Shown here piece by piece: positions 8,133 through 16,464 of a DNA stretch of 19,800 nt. Both the position numbers and the translations under genes were made by a program. The notes beneath the pieces were generated by a model. It searched no databases, had not been told where the DNA came from, and saw nothing but the letters and a program-made list of their open reading frames with translations. The stretch is from the NCBI GenBank assembly GCA_002500665.1, contig DLRY01000099.1:1-19800 (forward strand), written 5' to 3'. Numbering within the stretch: position 1 is the first letter of the stretch; each line of letters begins with the position of its first letter. This stretch comes from Opitutia bacterium UBA7876. Lineage in GTDB: Bacteria > Verrucomicrobiota > Verrucomicrobiia > Opitutales > Seribacteraceae.

Positions 8133-9533
8133 ATGAACATCTCCACATTGGATCGACGGAAATTCCTACGAGGTTCGGGTATTGCCTTGGCCCTTCCTTG
8201 GCTTGAGTCCTTTTCTTCCGCGGCTCAAGCCGCCAAGCAAAGTGCCAATCGGAAGCGTCTTGCCTGCTTTTACCTCCCTGACGGCGTTCCCATGCCCCTT
8301 GAGGAAGATCCCTCCTTCAAGGACTGGAGCTGGTTTCCCCATGGCAAGGGCAAGGATTTTACTTTCACCAAGTGTATGGAGACGCTAGGGCCCTTGAGGA
8401 AAGATCTGACGGTGTTTTCCGGCTTGTCGCACCCCGCGGTGCGAAAAGTTCATGGCCACCGCAATGCCGACCAGTTTCTCACCGGCGCCGACACCGGGGC
8501 CATGGATGATCCCTATCAAAACAGTATTTCGCTCGATCAGGTCTTTGCCGCTCACGCGGGTAAGCACACCCGGCATGATTCTTTGGTCATGTCGACCGAC
8601 GGAGGTACCGGTTCCCCACGCGGAGCCCACACGATGTCCTACAACGCCCAAGGCAGGCCCATTCCCGCCGAGCACAAACCCAAGCGCATCTTCGACATGC
8701 TCTTCGTCAAGAGCGGTCCGGACGCCGAGCGCCGCCTTGCCTTGAGCAAAAGCGCTCTCGACGACCTCTTGGAGGATGCGATTTCCTTGAACCATTCCCT
8801 CTCCAAGAATGATCAGGAAACCCTTGCCGACTACCTTCAGTCGGTGCGCGATACGGAACGCAAGGTGGAGAAAGCCAAGAGGTGGTTGAACATTCCCATG
8901 CCGAGCGTGGAATCGGATATGCTCAACCTCGATGTCACCCCCGAGGACCCGCGCAATTTCCTGCGTACCATGTACGAGCTTATTTATCTGGCCTTCAAAA
9001 CCGACACCACCCGCACCGCAACCTACCAACTGGGAAGGGAAAACGGCGTGGGAGTAAGCGACTACCTTTCCCGGGCCGTCGGATACAGGGCCGCCCACAC
9101 TCTTTCTCACGACACCAAGCAACCCGACGGGTACAAGAATTTCGGCATCTACTGCCGCTTCATCAACGAAGAACTGGGCCGCTTTGCCGAACGGCTCAAG
9201 GACACGCCCGAGCCCGGGGGTACTGGGAACATGCTCGACAACACGGCTATTCTGTTCGGGTCGGCTTCTAGTGCCTTTCACCTTTCACGCAACTACCCGA
9301 TGATGCTCATGGGCGCTAAAAACATGGGTTTCAAACACGGTCAATACCTCAAGTACGGCCAGGGCAACGACAAGCACCAAGCCACCTCGGGCATCAGTTC
9401 CGACTCCGGTTGGCGCGGTGAAATGGACTACACCGAGCTTCCACTCTCCAACCTTTACCTGACCATGCTGCACAAGCTAGGCGTGGAAGCTGAAAGTTTC
9501 GGCGGAAGCACCGAAACCTTGAGCGAGGTCTAG
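8133..9533 (+). CDS. DUF1552 family protein, probable Tat export
   Basis: A 466-residue protein. The N-terminus has a twin-arginine pattern, DRRKFLRGSG at about 7-16, followed by a hydrophobic segment and an AAQAAK cleavage region, so it is probably exported folded. The body matches my recollection of DUF1552: FYLPDGVPMP near residue 47, FSGLSHP near 95, HxxxDQFLTG just after, and a C-terminal part rich in NTAILFGS-like strands. The family is placed near the DUF1501/alkaline-phosphatase-like group, but no reaction is established for it. The length is normal. The gene follows the DUF1592-family gene by 19 bases and is the last gene of the plus-strand unit, ending 20 bases before the convergent sulfatase. 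The constant pairing with a heme protein suggests the two act together outside the cytoplasm, which is inference. Confidence 0.9.
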   Translation: MNISTLDRRKFLRGSGIALALPWLESFSSAAQAAKQSANRKRLACFYLPDGVPMPLEEDPSFKDWSWFPHGKGKDFTFTKCMETLGPLRKDLTVFSGLSHPAVRKVHGHRNADQFLTGADTGAMDDPYQNSISLDQVFAAHAGKHTRHDSLVMSTDGGTGSPRGAHTMSYNAQGRPIPAEHKPKRIFDMLFVKSGPDAERRLALSKSALDDLLEDAISLNHSLSKNDQETLADYLQSVRDTERKVEKAKRWLNIPMPSVESDMLNLDVTPEDPRNFLRTMYELIYLAFKTDTTRTATYQLGRENGVGVSDYLSRAVGYRAAHTLSHDTKQPDGYKNFGIYCRFINEELGRFAERLKDTPEPGGTGNMLDNTAILFGSASSAFHLSRNYPMMLMGAKNMGFKHGQYLKYGQGNDKHQATSGISSDSGWRGEMDYTELPLSNLYLTMLHKLGVEAESFGGSTETLSEV

Positions 9534-9553
9534 GAAAGGATAGAACGATCCAA
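9534..9553. other. Short convergent gap, no terminator visible
   Basis: Only 20 bases separate the stop codons of the convergent DUF1552 and sulfatase genes. A 4-bp GGAT/ATCC pairing is present but is too weak to call a terminator, and no T-run follows. Transcripts from the two sides probably overlap, or termination is Rho-dependent. Confidence 0.4.
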
Positions 9554-11401
9554 TCAACGGGCGTCACCCTTGCGGGTCACGTAGGCGTAGTAGGCGCTGA
9601 GAGTCAGGTCGTTCCTCCCCTTGAACCAAGTGTGCAGAGCCGTGGGACCTTTCTTCAGGTTCATCGTGAAGGTGACACCCTTGTCCTTCGGAGTGACCCG
9701 CTTGGTCAGTCCCTCGAACTGGTAGGATTTTTTTTGCGAGATGCTGAGGTGATTATGCCCGCTCACAAAGAGCATGGCCTGATTGATGGGCAAGGCCGTG
9801 CCACTGCCGTCGGGCAAGGTCCCGCTGACCGTTCCATCGGCTTCCTTGGGCCAGCGCCTAAGCTCGATCTCGTACTCCCCTGCCCTCGCCACGTCGATCA
9901 ACCAATATCCGTTCTTCAATACGCCACGACGGATTTGCCCCTGCTGGTCGACGAAGACGTCGAGCCACTCCGTGGCGGATAGTTTGGTCGGGTTCTCGTG
10001 CTTGGTCCCGATTATGATGCGCTGTTCCTCGTTCGCCAAGTGCTTGACCCCGTCCCACCACGAATAAAGGCGCTTGCGCATTTTGGCCACCACTAGGGGA
10101 TGCTCGCCAATGACGTTTTTCTTTTGCAGGGGATCGGAAGCCAGATCGTACAGTTCGCGGTCCTCGAGGAGGCGCCAGCGTTTCCAAAGCACCGCTGCCT
10201 GATCGGCCCGCATCTGGGTTTGGGAGTGCGGAGATGGATAATTCGAGAACCCGGGCATCCGGCTGTAATTAATGACGAGGATGCGGTCGTCCGATACCTT
10301 CCTCTTGCCCCGGAGAACGGGGGCCAAACTCATGCCGTCGAGCTTGGGCCCTTTCCTGGGCTTGATTTGGCAAAGATCCAGCAAGGTGGGCAGGACGTCC
10401 TGAACCTGGGTCAGGCCACCTACGTCGCGAGGCTTCCCAAGCCCGCCTTTGGGCCAACGGATAAAGCAGGGCACGCGGTGTCCGCCCTCCCAGATCTCGG
10501 TTTTCTTTCCTCTCATCCCGGCATTGAAATACTGAGGGCCAAGCAGGCTGCCGTTGTCCGTTTTGAAAATCAAAATGGTGTCTTCGGCCAAGCCCTCGTC
10601 ATCGAGGAACTTCATCAGCTTGCCCATATTCCAGTCGATGTTTCGGATCATCCCCAGGTAAAGGCTGAGCCGATTCTTCAGGCCACCGTTCAAATGATCG
10701 AACTTGGGCTGGGCCAGTGCCTGAGCGATTACCTTGCGGTCTTCTTCCTTTGGCCAGAAGGGCCCGTGTGGAGTGTTGGTCGCAACATAGCAAAGAAAGG
10801 GTTTTTTCTTTTGGACCGATTCCGAAATGAAACGCTTGGCCTCGTTGAAGAAGACGTCGGCGCAATAGCCCTTGAATTGTTTTTCCTTTCCGTTGTGGAC
10901 GTACACGTCGTCGAAATAGTCGTTGCCCCAATAGGCGGGAACCGAAGGGATGGAGGAGGAGGGATACCAGACGCTTTCCTGAAAACCCCGGTCCTGTGGC
11001 CTAAAGGGATAGTTTGCCCCTAAATGCCACTTCCCGAAGACACCGGTGGCGTATCCAGCATCGGCAAAATAATTGGCCATGGTCGGGTTCTCGGGCCGAA
11101 GCAGGGCCCGTCCGCTGCTCACGTTGACCGCACCGTTGCGGGCCGCATCCAAACCGGTAAGCAACTGCCCGCGGGTAGGCGTGCACATGGGCGATACGTG
11201 ATAATCGGAAAGACGTACGCTCTGTCCATGCAGACGATCCAGGCTGGGGGTTTGCAAGACCGGATTGCCATGGGCCGAGATTTCGGGATAGCCTTGATCA
11301 TCGGTCATTACGACGATCACGTTCGGGCGCTGACTTGCCAAGATGGTAAGGGTGGAGAGTAGGAGACAGGCTCCGGCTAGGATTTGATTTCGGGCTTTCA
11401 T
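9554..11401 (-). CDS. Secreted type I sulfatase, arylsulfatase-like, with C-terminal extension
   Basis: A 615-residue protein starting at the ATG at 11401, which begins a clear signal peptide (MKARNQ, then LLLSTLTILAS). The same frame is open for another 77 codons upstream, but those overlap the zinc-ribbon gene and have no protein-like pattern. The sulfatase domain spans about 24-465: DDQGY with D34 and D35, CTPTR at 73-77 (C73 is the formylglycine site), GKWHLG with K124, H212, and KTDNGS with D282 and N283. About 468-613 is a beta-rich C-terminal region seen in many PVC sulfatases (for example GEYEIELRRWP). It differs from the C-terminal domain of the sulfatase at 2436-4457. The start overlaps the preceding stop as ATGA, so translation is probably coupled to the zinc-ribbon gene. 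It is the last gene of the long leftward run. The substrate is unknown, presumably a sulfated glycan. Confidence 0.93.
   Translation of the reverse strand: MKARNQILAGACLLLSTLTILASQRPNVIVVMTDDQGYPEISAHGNPVLQTPSLDRLHGQSVRLSDYHVSPMCTPTRGQLLTGLDAARNGAVNVSSGRALLRPENPTMANYFADAGYATGVFGKWHLGANYPFRPQDRGFQESVWYPSSSIPSVPAYWGNDYFDDVYVHNGKEKQFKGYCADVFFNEAKRFISESVQKKKPFLCYVATNTPHGPFWPKEEDRKVIAQALAQPKFDHLNGGLKNRLSLYLGMIRNIDWNMGKLMKFLDDEGLAEDTILIFKTDNGSLLGPQYFNAGMRGKKTEIWEGGHRVPCFIRWPKGGLGKPRDVGGLTQVQDVLPTLLDLCQIKPRKGPKLDGMSLAPVLRGKRKVSDDRILVINYSRMPGFSNYPSPHSQTQMRADQAAVLWKRWRLLEDRELYDLASDPLQKKNVIGEHPLVVAKMRKRLYSWWDGVKHLANEEQRIIIGTKHENPTKLSATEWLDVFVDQQGQIRRGVLKNGYWLIDVARAGEYEIELRRWPKEADGTVSGTLPDGSGTALPINQAMLFVSGHNHLSISQKKSYQFEGLTKRVTPKDKGVTFTMNLKKGPTALHTWFKGRNDLTLSAYYAYVTRKGDAR
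11398..11401 (-). promoter_or_regulatory. ATGA stop/start overlap coupling zinc-ribbon gene to sulfatase
   Basis: On the minus strand the sulfatase ATG (11401-11399) and the zinc-ribbon gene TGA (11400-11398) share bases. No Shine-Dalgarno sequence precedes it, so re-initiation by the terminating ribosome is the simplest way to start the sulfatase. This overlap also fixes the sulfatase start. Confidence 0.75.
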
Positions 11402-11874
11402 TCGGAATTTGTTTGCGAGCGGTATTTTTCCATAAGGGCGTGGGTTTCTTTTTCGTCGAGGAACTGGCCGACCCATTCCGCAAAACAACCATCGTCCGTG
11501 AATCGGGGCTGAACGGGATGACTCAGGGCCTCTTCTCTCAACCGGGCGGAAGACTTCATTCGTTGGCTCCATGACCAGCGAACCCATTTGCGCATGTGGT
11601 AGACCATCGAGCCTCCTATCAGACTTGAACATCCGGCCATGCCGAAGAAAAATTCAGAATTTTCGGGGCTAAAACTGGGACCCAAAAGCATAAGCGCAGT
11701 GAAAATCAAGAACCCGTACATCCAAGATTGTATCTCTTTAGGCATGAACACTCTGAATTCGCAAGCTCTGCATTTGTATGCCCCCCGGTCGTAAGGGCTG
11801 TGGCATTGACAAACCGAACACCAATATGCCTTGGAATTGGGCTTGCAGTGGTTAATTTCGGGGACGTGTTTCAC
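11398..11874 (-). CDS. Small zinc-ribbon membrane protein of unknown function
   Basis: A protein of 158 residues if it starts at the GTG at 11874, which overlaps the TGA of the upstream sulfatase as GTGA. A longer version from an ATG at 11937 would run 21 codons inside that sulfatase. Residues 19-38 form a zinc-ribbon-like knuckle pair, C19-x2-C22 and C35-x2-C38, with an extra C24. Two hydrophobic segments at about 51-65 and 76-94 could span the membrane. The C-terminal half is charged and basic near the membrane (RKWVRWSWSQRMK), with a short helical end. There is no signal peptide and no family I recognise. It lies between two secreted sulfatases with four-base overlaps on both sides, so it is made from the same message in matched amounts. 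A membrane-bound helper for sulfatase export, folding or maturation is a possible role, but nothing in the sequence proves it. Confidence 0.72.
   Translation of the reverse strand: MKHVPEINHCKPNSKAYWCSVCQCHSPYDRGAYKCRACEFRVFMPKEIQSWMYGFLIFTALMLLGPSFSPENSEFFFGMAGCSSLIGGSMVYHMRKWVRWSWSQRMKSSARLREEALSHPVQPRFTDDGCFAEWVGQFLDEKETHALMEKYRSQTNSE
11871..11874 (-). promoter_or_regulatory. GTGA stop/start overlap coupling sulfatase to zinc-ribbon gene
   Basis: The GTG at 11874-11872 shares two bases with the sulfatase stop TGA at 11873-11871. There is no Shine-Dalgarno sequence upstream. The overlap supports GTG as the true start of the small gene and translational coupling. Confidence 0.65.
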
Positions 11875-13364
11875 GGCTTGGGATCGACTGCCCAATCTTT
11901 GTTCCTCATCGCACCGTAGTAAGGATAGTAGTCCCAAGGAGCATCAAGACCAAGAGCCCGCGGGTCCTTGGTTTGCCTTAAGCGGTTCTTGAGCTGCGCG
12001 CCGAGCTTCCTTTGGATCGCGGCGTACTCGGGCTTGCCGGCCACGTTTTCGATCTGTCCGGGATCCTTTTTCAAGTCGTAGAGTTCCTCGGCGGGACGCT
12101 TGGCGAAAGCAAGATCGTAAAAGCGTTTGAATCCGGGCTTTCCCTTGTTGTCCATCAGCAAGCTCTTGGTGGGTGAGGAATCGACTTCGCCGAAGGGGAT
12201 GTAACGGGCGCAGAATTCACGATCCGGGTTTCCCGCAGGCCAGCGGTCTGGCTTGTGATTGAGGATATACATATAGTCCTTCGTCCGGATTGCCCGGCAG
12301 GGATAGCCCTTGCCCCCCTTGCGGCACCCGTCGTGGCGTTCCATGGCGATGAAGGCGGCAAGACGAGCCGACCTAGGCTCATTCCCGATGACGTCCAACA
12401 GGCCATTTGCGGTCATCATGCCGGGAACTTTCAATCCGGCAGCTTCCAAAAAGGTGGGGGCAAGCGCGCTCAGGTTAACGGGACCGGCAAAAACGCGCCC
12501 GGGAGCCTTGATTCCCTTGGGCCAGCGGATGGCCAAGGGGACTCGGGAGCCTTGGTCGTGAAGGCTTGCCTTGGCCCGGGGGAAAGGCATGCCATGGTCG
12601 CTCGTCACGACCACGATGGTGTTGTCCAGTTGCCCGGCTTTTTCCAGAGACTTCAAAGCCCGGGCGATCATTTTGTCGAAATGCTCGATCTCGACGTAGT
12701 AGTCAAGAATATCGCTCCTCACCACGGGGTGATCAGGAAAGATCTTCGGAACGATTACCTTGGCAGGATCCTTTCCCGTTCGTTTGCCCGCCCCAAGTTC
12801 GAATGCCCGGTGCGGTTCGCTCGTACCCAGCCAAAAGCAAAACGGCTGGCCCTTCTTTACTTCGCCTAGAAAATCATCGAAGTTGGCCGCGTAATCGGTG
12901 TTTCTCATGGCCCGGAAAGGAGGTTTCAAGCGACGTTTTTGGAATTCCTTGCCCGCAGGGTTGGAATCGCGCCCTCCGGCCGCCAAGCGTCCGGGACTCC
13001 ATCCTTTACCCGTAAAACCGATCGAATATCCGGCGTTGGCCAGAACTTCTGTGTAGGTAACGAATTTCTTGGGCAAGGTGCTGTGGATGTTACCCGCCTC
13101 CTCCAGACGCCAAATGTGTTGACCAGTAAGAATGGCGCTACGGGACGGTCCGCAAGTCGGGGCATCGCAAAAGGCATGGGTGAAACGGATTCCCTCCCTC
13201 GCCACCCGGTCGAAAGCGGGGGTCTTGATGACCGGATCCCCATTGGCCCCAGTGTGGGCATAGGACTGGTCGTCCGATATGCAAAACAGGATGTTCGGGC
13301 GCTCGCCCCAAGCCACAGGGTTACACAATACCAGAAAGAAAGCCTGAAGGAGAAATCTGTTCAT
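11871..13364 (-). CDS. Secreted sulfatase, N-sulfoglucosamine sulfohydrolase-like
   Basis: A 497-residue protein starting at the ATG at 13364, where a signal peptide begins (MNRFLLQAFFLVLC, cleavage near VAWGE). An in-frame extension of 126 codons upstream lies inside the neighbouring gene and is compositionally noise. Visible features are SDDQS with D31 and D32, CGPSR at 71-75 with formylglycine site C71, GKGW with K120, H185, and TSDHGMPFP with D256 and H257. The MPFP ending after the metal motif resembles the heparan N-sulfatase (SGSH) branch. Here the usual metal-site asparagine (DNG) is a histidine (DHG), as in some phosphatase relatives. The reaction is sulfate release from a sulfated sugar, and whether it is N- or O-linked cannot be told. 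It begins 23 bases after the ThuA fusion and couples by GTGA overlap to the zinc-ribbon gene. Confidence 0.92.
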   Translation of the reverse strand: MNRFLLQAFFLVLCNPVAWGERPNILFCISDDQSYAHTGANGDPVIKTPAFDRVAREGIRFTHAFCDAPTCGPSRSAILTGQHIWRLEEAGNIHSTLPKKFVTYTEVLANAGYSIGFTGKGWSPGRLAAGGRDSNPAGKEFQKRRLKPPFRAMRNTDYAANFDDFLGEVKKGQPFCFWLGTSEPHRAFELGAGKRTGKDPAKVIVPKIFPDHPVVRSDILDYYVEIEHFDKMIARALKSLEKAGQLDNTIVVVTSDHGMPFPRAKASLHDQGSRVPLAIRWPKGIKAPGRVFAGPVNLSALAPTFLEAAGLKVPGMMTANGLLDVIGNEPRSARLAAFIAMERHDGCRKGGKGYPCRAIRTKDYMYILNHKPDRWPAGNPDREFCARYIPFGEVDSSPTKSLLMDNKGKPGFKRFYDLAFAKRPAEELYDLKKDPGQIENVAGKPEYAAIQRKLGAQLKNRLRQTKDPRALGLDAPWDYYPYYGAMRNKDWAVDPKP

Positions 13365-13387
13365 GAGGTAGGGATAAGTTATAAGGT

Positions 13388-16300
13388 TTAGTCGAGGTTG
13401 GACTCGATCTCGACCTTGTCGGGAGCGGGCGAGTCCACTCCATTCTTGGGCACCTCGAGACCTGCGGTCCAAAGGATGGCGTTCAGCATGATCTTGCGGT
13501 ATCCGTCGTCCTGCCAACTGACGTGGTTGTGCCCCCCGGTGAAGCCGAACCCACGGCCTCCGTATTTCCTTTCGTAGGCCCAGGCAACGTGCTGCGTTTC
13601 CCCATTGGCCACCGCCTTGCGGACCGCAGGGTTGCCACTGCGTATACCATCCTTTCTTCGCAGGGTCTCCGGAGGAGGGATGTCGGTCAGGATGGGGGTG
13701 AATCCGGTCCGGTCCTCCACGAAGCGCATGTGATAATACCACTCGTCATCCACGCTGAAGGGCTTGACCCCATTCCAGATCGGGTGTTTCTGCGGCTTGA
13801 AATTGGGCTTCCAATGCGGATTGACCGACCAGTTCAGATCGCAGAATCCGCCCATCCACTCGAGAAACCGATCACCGGGCGGGCCCTTCACCGCCTCCGT
13901 CGCCCAGTGAATCATGATCACTCCCGTTCCCTTTTTCATAAGGGCATCGAATTCCTTGAGTTTTGGGTTGAGAACGTGCCCGCCGTGACCTGTGCAGAAG
14001 AGCACGATGGTGGCTGCGTCCTCTAGAACGGAATCGTCCTTTGGGTAACCGACGTCTTCCAAAACGACCGCCTTCACCGGCAAGCCGGACTCATTCAACC
14101 GATTGGCCAAAATCATGTTGCCGGCCCGGTGCTCGTGCTTCATCCGCCCATGACTGGGCTTGCCGGAAATAAAGACTATCTTGGCCTTGTCCTTACCGCT
14201 TGTCTTTTTTTTTACGGAGAGAGGAAGGATGCTTACCTTGACCTCATGCCAGTAGGCCCATTCGTTCATCCAACCAGTCGGGTTGTTTTCAAGCTCCAGC
14301 TTGATCTCTTTTCCTTCATAGGGAGAAAGGTCCACCTCATGGGTAAGCCACTCATCGGTGGTGGTCTTGGAGGAAACTTCCTTCTTTGAAATGATCTTGC
14401 CATCCACTTTGACCCGCAATTCCCAATCTCCATGGGGGTGATGACTGACGGTGGCATGCAGGATCGTCTTCTTCCCCTTGTGAACCTTAAGCTTGCGGCT
14501 GAGTACGGAAGGCTCGCCACGTTTGATCGGATGGGTTCGCGTAGCCGTCTTGTTTCGGAAGGTACCGAAACGTACTACCCCTCCCTCTCCCGATCCTTCG
14601 ACCGTAAAATTGGGTGCGGCCTTTCGGATAAGTTTCTGCCAGTCAGCCTTGGAAACCTTCCGCTTCTGAGGAGGACCGACCGGGGTCTTTCCGGCGAGCA
14701 TTCTTCTCGGAACGAATTCCTGTAACCGGGGAAGTTTCGCCTTGGCGGCCAAGGTAAGAGCTTTGGCCGAGTTATCTGGCACCATCGGTTCTAGAGCCAA
14801 CCAGACCATGCGAGGAAGATTATTGTCGTCCTTGTCTTCTTCATGGGAAGCCAAGCCCTCAAGAATGGACCAGCGGTCGTCATGAGGGAAACGCTGGAGG
14901 GCGGAGGCAAGATAAAGTCGAACGACCGGAGAGGGATCCGATTTCGCCATCTTGGAAAACTTTGCAAGCATGGTATCGGAGGGTTTCTTGTCCTCGCTGA
15001 GAAATTGAATGGCCCAGGACCGGACGTACTGTTCGGAATCATCAAGCAATGCCATCAGCTTGGCATCCTTGCCCTTGAATCCACCCGTAACCTGAAGAGC
15101 CCACAAGGCCCGCAGTCGCTTGCCCACGCTTTTGGCATCCTTGAGCATCGTTTCCAGTTTGCCATGTACCTTGGCAGAATTCAATTTCCCAGCGGCGAAA
15201 CGGTGTTGAAGAATCGTTCGGGACTGACGCACGTACCAATCGTTGGAATGATTCTGCATCTCGACCAATTCCGTATCCGACAACTTCTCCAAGTCAAAAG
15301 GTTCAGGTCCCTTGACGCCTTTCGGCATGATCCGGTATACCCGGGCGGAATTGGCGAACTTGACCACGTTTCCGCAGATATTCTGGTCGTGCCAGTCCAG
15401 AACGTAGACGCCACCGTCCGGCCCCGTCTCCACGCTGAATCCGACCCAGGCCAAGTCATTGGTAAGAATGAAGTCATCACCATGCTTGCCAATGAAGCTC
15501 GACCCTTTGGGCACCATGTAATCGATCAGCACCGCATGCTCGTGAATGTTGCACATGAAGAGCTGGTCGCGGAATTTCTGTGGGAAAACGTCGGCTAGGT
15601 AGAAGCGGGCCCCGCCATGAGCGGATTTGTGAGTATGATCCCTGATCGTCTTGATGTTGTCATAAACGTACGGGTTCACGTTCTGTCTGCTCTGCTTATG
15701 GTAAATCCCCCCCTGAACAATATGAAAAAGGTGGGGAATAACACAACAGGTGGCAAAGCCCTGCCCCATGTCGTTAAAGTCGAATCCCCAGGGATTGGAC
15801 AAGCCTTCGGCAAAGATTTCGAATTCCCTGGACTGTGGATGGAACCGCCAGATTCCACCGTCGATGAACTTGCGGTCTTCCTTGTCCGCACCCGGCTTGC
15901 CGACTTCGGAGCGGGTAAACACCCCGTGGCAACCGTAAAGCCAGCCGTCCGGCCCCCAGATGAAGCTATTGAGGGTCTCGTGCCGGTCATGGATTCCCCA
16001 ACCGTCGAGCAGAACCTCATGCGGACCATCGGGCACATCATCCCCATCGGCATCGGGAATGAAGATCAATTCGGGTGGCATCCCAACGTAAACTCCGCCC
16101 ATGCCTACTGCGATACCAGAACTGAAAGTAAGGTTTTCAGTAAAAGTCTTTTTCTTATCGAACACGCCGTCCCCATCGACGTCCTCGAAAATTTGTATGC
16201 GGTTCCTTTTGTCCGTGGAATGAGCCCGTCTGGTTTGGTAGTTGTAATTTTCCAAGGTCCAGAGCCGCCCGCGGAAATCAAAACAAAAGGCAATGGCCTC

Positions 16301-16462
16301 TCCGATATCCGGCTCGGCCACGAAGGCCTTGACTTCGAACCCATCGGGAATGGTCATCTTGGCAATGGCCTCGTCCGGTTTGAGAAAAGGCGCGTTGCTA
16401 GTCGGCGTGGCCCCATTCAGGACCGAAGCGAGGAGGGTAAGGATAGTAAATCTAATTTTCAT
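13388..16462 (-). CDS. Membrane-bound-dehydrogenase-type propeller, HEAT, beta-sandwich and ThuA fusion
   Basis: A 1024-residue exported protein (signal peptide about 1-18). Domains in order: a PVC-type membrane-bound dehydrogenase propeller related to sugar dehydrogenases, about 25-380, with calcium-like loops DVDGDGVFD near 94 and DADGDDVPD near 137 and the family phrase LDWHDQNICG near 355; HEAT-like helical repeats at about 390-600; a beta-sandwich at about 640-746 shared with the sulfatase at 2436-4457; and a ThuA domain at about 760-1003 (KIVFISGKPSHG, then LFCTGHGGHVLNP, then FGFTGGHNH). Proteins of this family normally carry their own C-terminal cytochrome c. Here it is absent, and a cytochrome gene sits immediately upstream with a 2-base gap. 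A role in periplasmic oxidation of sugars, passing electrons to that cytochrome, is likely but unproven. ThuA domains are linked to sugar oxidation and disaccharide use and resemble class I glutamine amidotransferases. Confidence 0.88.
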   Translation of the reverse strand: MKIRFTILTLLASVLNGATPTSNAPFLKPDEAIAKMTIPDGFEVKAFVAEPDIGEAIAFCFDFRGRLWTLENYNYQTRRAHSTDKRNRIQIFEDVDGDGVFDKKKTFTENLTFSSGIAVGMGGVYVGMPPELIFIPDADGDDVPDGPHEVLLDGWGIHDRHETLNSFIWGPDGWLYGCHGVFTRSEVGKPGADKEDRKFIDGGIWRFHPQSREFEIFAEGLSNPWGFDFNDMGQGFATCCVIPHLFHIVQGGIYHKQSRQNVNPYVYDNIKTIRDHTHKSAHGGARFYLADVFPQKFRDQLFMCNIHEHAVLIDYMVPKGSSFIGKHGDDFILTNDLAWVGFSVETGPDGGVYVLDWHDQNICGNVVKFANSARVYRIMPKGVKGPEPFDLEKLSDTELVEMQNHSNDWYVRQSRTILQHRFAAGKLNSAKVHGKLETMLKDAKSVGKRLRALWALQVTGGFKGKDAKLMALLDDSEQYVRSWAIQFLSEDKKPSDTMLAKFSKMAKSDPSPVVRLYLASALQRFPHDDRWSILEGLASHEEDKDDNNLPRMVWLALEPMVPDNSAKALTLAAKAKLPRLQEFVPRRMLAGKTPVGPPQKRKVSKADWQKLIRKAAPNFTVEGSGEGGVVRFGTFRNKTATRTHPIKRGEPSVLSRKLKVHKGKKTILHATVSHHPHGDWELRVKVDGKIISKKEVSSKTTTDEWLTHEVDLSPYEGKEIKLELENNPTGWMNEWAYWHEVKVSILPLSVKKKTSGKDKAKIVFISGKPSHGRMKHEHRAGNMILANRLNESGLPVKAVVLEDVGYPKDDSVLEDAATIVLFCTGHGGHVLNPKLKEFDALMKKGTGVIMIHWATEAVKGPPGDRFLEWMGGFCDLNWSVNPHWKPNFKPQKHPIWNGVKPFSVDDEWYYHMRFVEDRTGFTPILTDIPPPETLRRKDGIRSGNPAVRKAVANGETQHVAWAYERKYGGRGFGFTGGHNHVSWQDDGYRKIMLNAILWTAGLEVPKNGVDSPAPDKVEIESNLD
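14225..14545 (-). other. Shared beta-sandwich domain, copy 2 (between HEAT and ThuA)
   Basis: Residues about 640-746 of the fusion protein. It repeats the same marks as copy 1 at 2439-2741: THP, VLSRK, KV, GKK, HPxGxWxLxVxVxGK, DLS, GK, ELxN, TGW and AYW. It carries a short insertion before the conserved W that precedes DLS. Its presence in two unrelated enzyme contexts marks it as a mobile module, probably for ligand binding. Confidence 0.7.
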
Positions 16463-16464
16463 GG

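Noticed and set aside
8385..9281. Open frame of 298 codons on the minus strand opposite the DUF1552 gene
   Set aside because: The DUF1552 protein is well supported across the region. The antisense product is rich in G, V and H without domain structure.
9537..9552. GGAT/ATCC pairing in the convergent gap as a bidirectional terminator
   Set aside because: The stem has only four pairs and no T-run on either strand.
10100..11023. Open frame of 307 codons on the plus strand opposite a sulfatase
   Set aside because: The sulfatase has all its catalytic motifs here, and the antisense translation has no recognisable domain.
11402..11632. N-terminal extension of 77 codons for the sulfatase ending at 9554
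   Set aside because: It places a basic, non-protein-like stretch ahead of a perfect signal peptide and lies inside the zinc-ribbon gene. The ATG at 11401 fits the signal peptide and the ATGA overlap.
11875..11937. Longer start (ATG at 11937) for the zinc-ribbon gene
   Set aside because: The extra 21 residues come from inside the upstream sulfatase. The GTG overlapping its stop is the more economical start.
13365..13742. N-terminal extension of 126 codons for the sulfatase ending at 11871
   Set aside because: It lies almost wholly inside the ThuA-coding region in another frame, and the signal peptide begins at the ATG at 13364.
14843..15598. Open frame of 251 codons on the plus strand opposite the dehydrogenase and HEAT region
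   Set aside because: It mirrors a conserved coding region and shows no family features.
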